Assembly (NCBI GenBank): GCA_001599295.1
Contig: BCGN01000006.1
Location: forward strand, 62,001-126,000
Direction of reading: 5' to 3'
DNA: 64,000 nt
From: Sporopachydermia quercuum
Lineage: Eukaryota > Ascomycota > Sporopachydermiomycetes > Sporopachydermiales > Sporopachydermiaceae
Below are positions 63,977 to 64,000 of this stretch, one piece after another (the first letter of the stretch is position 1; every line of letters starts with the position of its first letter). The notes under the pieces were generated by a model. The model did no database searches. It saw only the letters and a program-made list of their open reading frames with translations, and was not told the origin of the DNA. Position numbers and translations under genes: made by a program.

Positions 63977-64000
63977 AAACTACTGACCTCAGATCATGCA

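Noticed and set aside
1-64000. CTG-Ser clade origin (Candida/Debaryomyces type)
   Set aside because: CTG falls at invariant leucines in STE7, haspin and the Ras-like GTPase, so CTG is read as leucine.
1-64000. tRNA genes
   Set aside because: I checked GTTC-type T-loop matches on both strands (for example near 11290, 29740, 33703, 38846 and 49663); none had a paired T-stem with A-box and acceptor arm.
1-64000. Transposons, retroelement remnants or CRISPR arrays
   Set aside because: I saw no reverse transcriptase, integrase or transposase frames, no long terminal repeats and no regularly spaced repeats.

Overview
This is nuclear chromosomal DNA from a budding yeast (Saccharomycotina). It is AT-rich and carries 27 protein-coding genes that I can support, nearly all with clear yeast counterparts. 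CTG is read as leucine: CTG codons sit on invariant leucines in the STE7-like kinase (the G-L-x-Y-L stretch before HRD), the haspin kinase (after HWGN) and the Ras-family GTPase (after the P-loop). This rules out the CTG-Ser clade. Intergenic stretches are long (often 1-2.3 kb) and 8 of 27 genes contain spliceosomal introns (11 in all), so the source lies outside the compact Saccharomycetaceae. Single isolated N bases are scattered throughout, as expected if heterozygous sites of a diploid were masked. I cannot name the species.

Layout. 1-8.1 kb: a secreted barwin/RlpA-like protein (-) and a haspin-type kinase (+), divergently arranged. 8.3-15 kb: GET1 (-), CKB1 (+), JAC1 (-), ATE1 (+). 17-21.6 kb: STF2/TMA10 (+), ECT1 (-), a DUF4112 membrane protein (-, one intron), PRP18 (-). 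22.4-28.5 kb: TFG2 (+), CUZ1 (-), RPP1 (+, two introns), ELA1 (-). 30.8-39 kb: a Ras-like GTPase (+, two introns), a GIG1/DUF3605 protein (-), an OCH1-family mannosyltransferase (-), PNC1 (-, one intron). 40.9-48.9 kb: VTC1 (-, one intron), a Tctex-type dynein light chain like TDA2 (+, two introns), ADE5,7 (-), DHH1 (-). 50.8-64 kb: STE7 (+), a BAR protein with a split SH3 domain (-), a VanZ-like membrane protein (+, one intron), EDE1 (+, one intron) and an unidentified small coiled-coil protein (-).

Functions are typical of a mixed eukaryotic neighbourhood: RNA metabolism (PRP18, RPP1, DHH1), transcription (TFG2, ELA1), signalling (haspin, CK2 beta, Ras, STE7), endocytosis and actin (EDE1, BAR protein, TDA2-like), glycosylation and lipids (OCH1 family, ECT1), proteostasis (GET1, CUZ1, ATE1, JAC1) and metabolism (ADE5,7, PNC1, VTC1). 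I see no operon-like logic, mobile element, tRNA, rRNA or CRISPR array.

No new multi-gene system is evident. The points most worth following are the compact intron signals with the branch site close to the 3' splice site, an SH3 domain interrupted by an acidic insert, a CK2 beta subunit whose acidic tract lies at the C-terminus, a cysteine cluster in the DUF4112 protein, and several palindromic or tandem regulatory motifs in the long intergenic regions.
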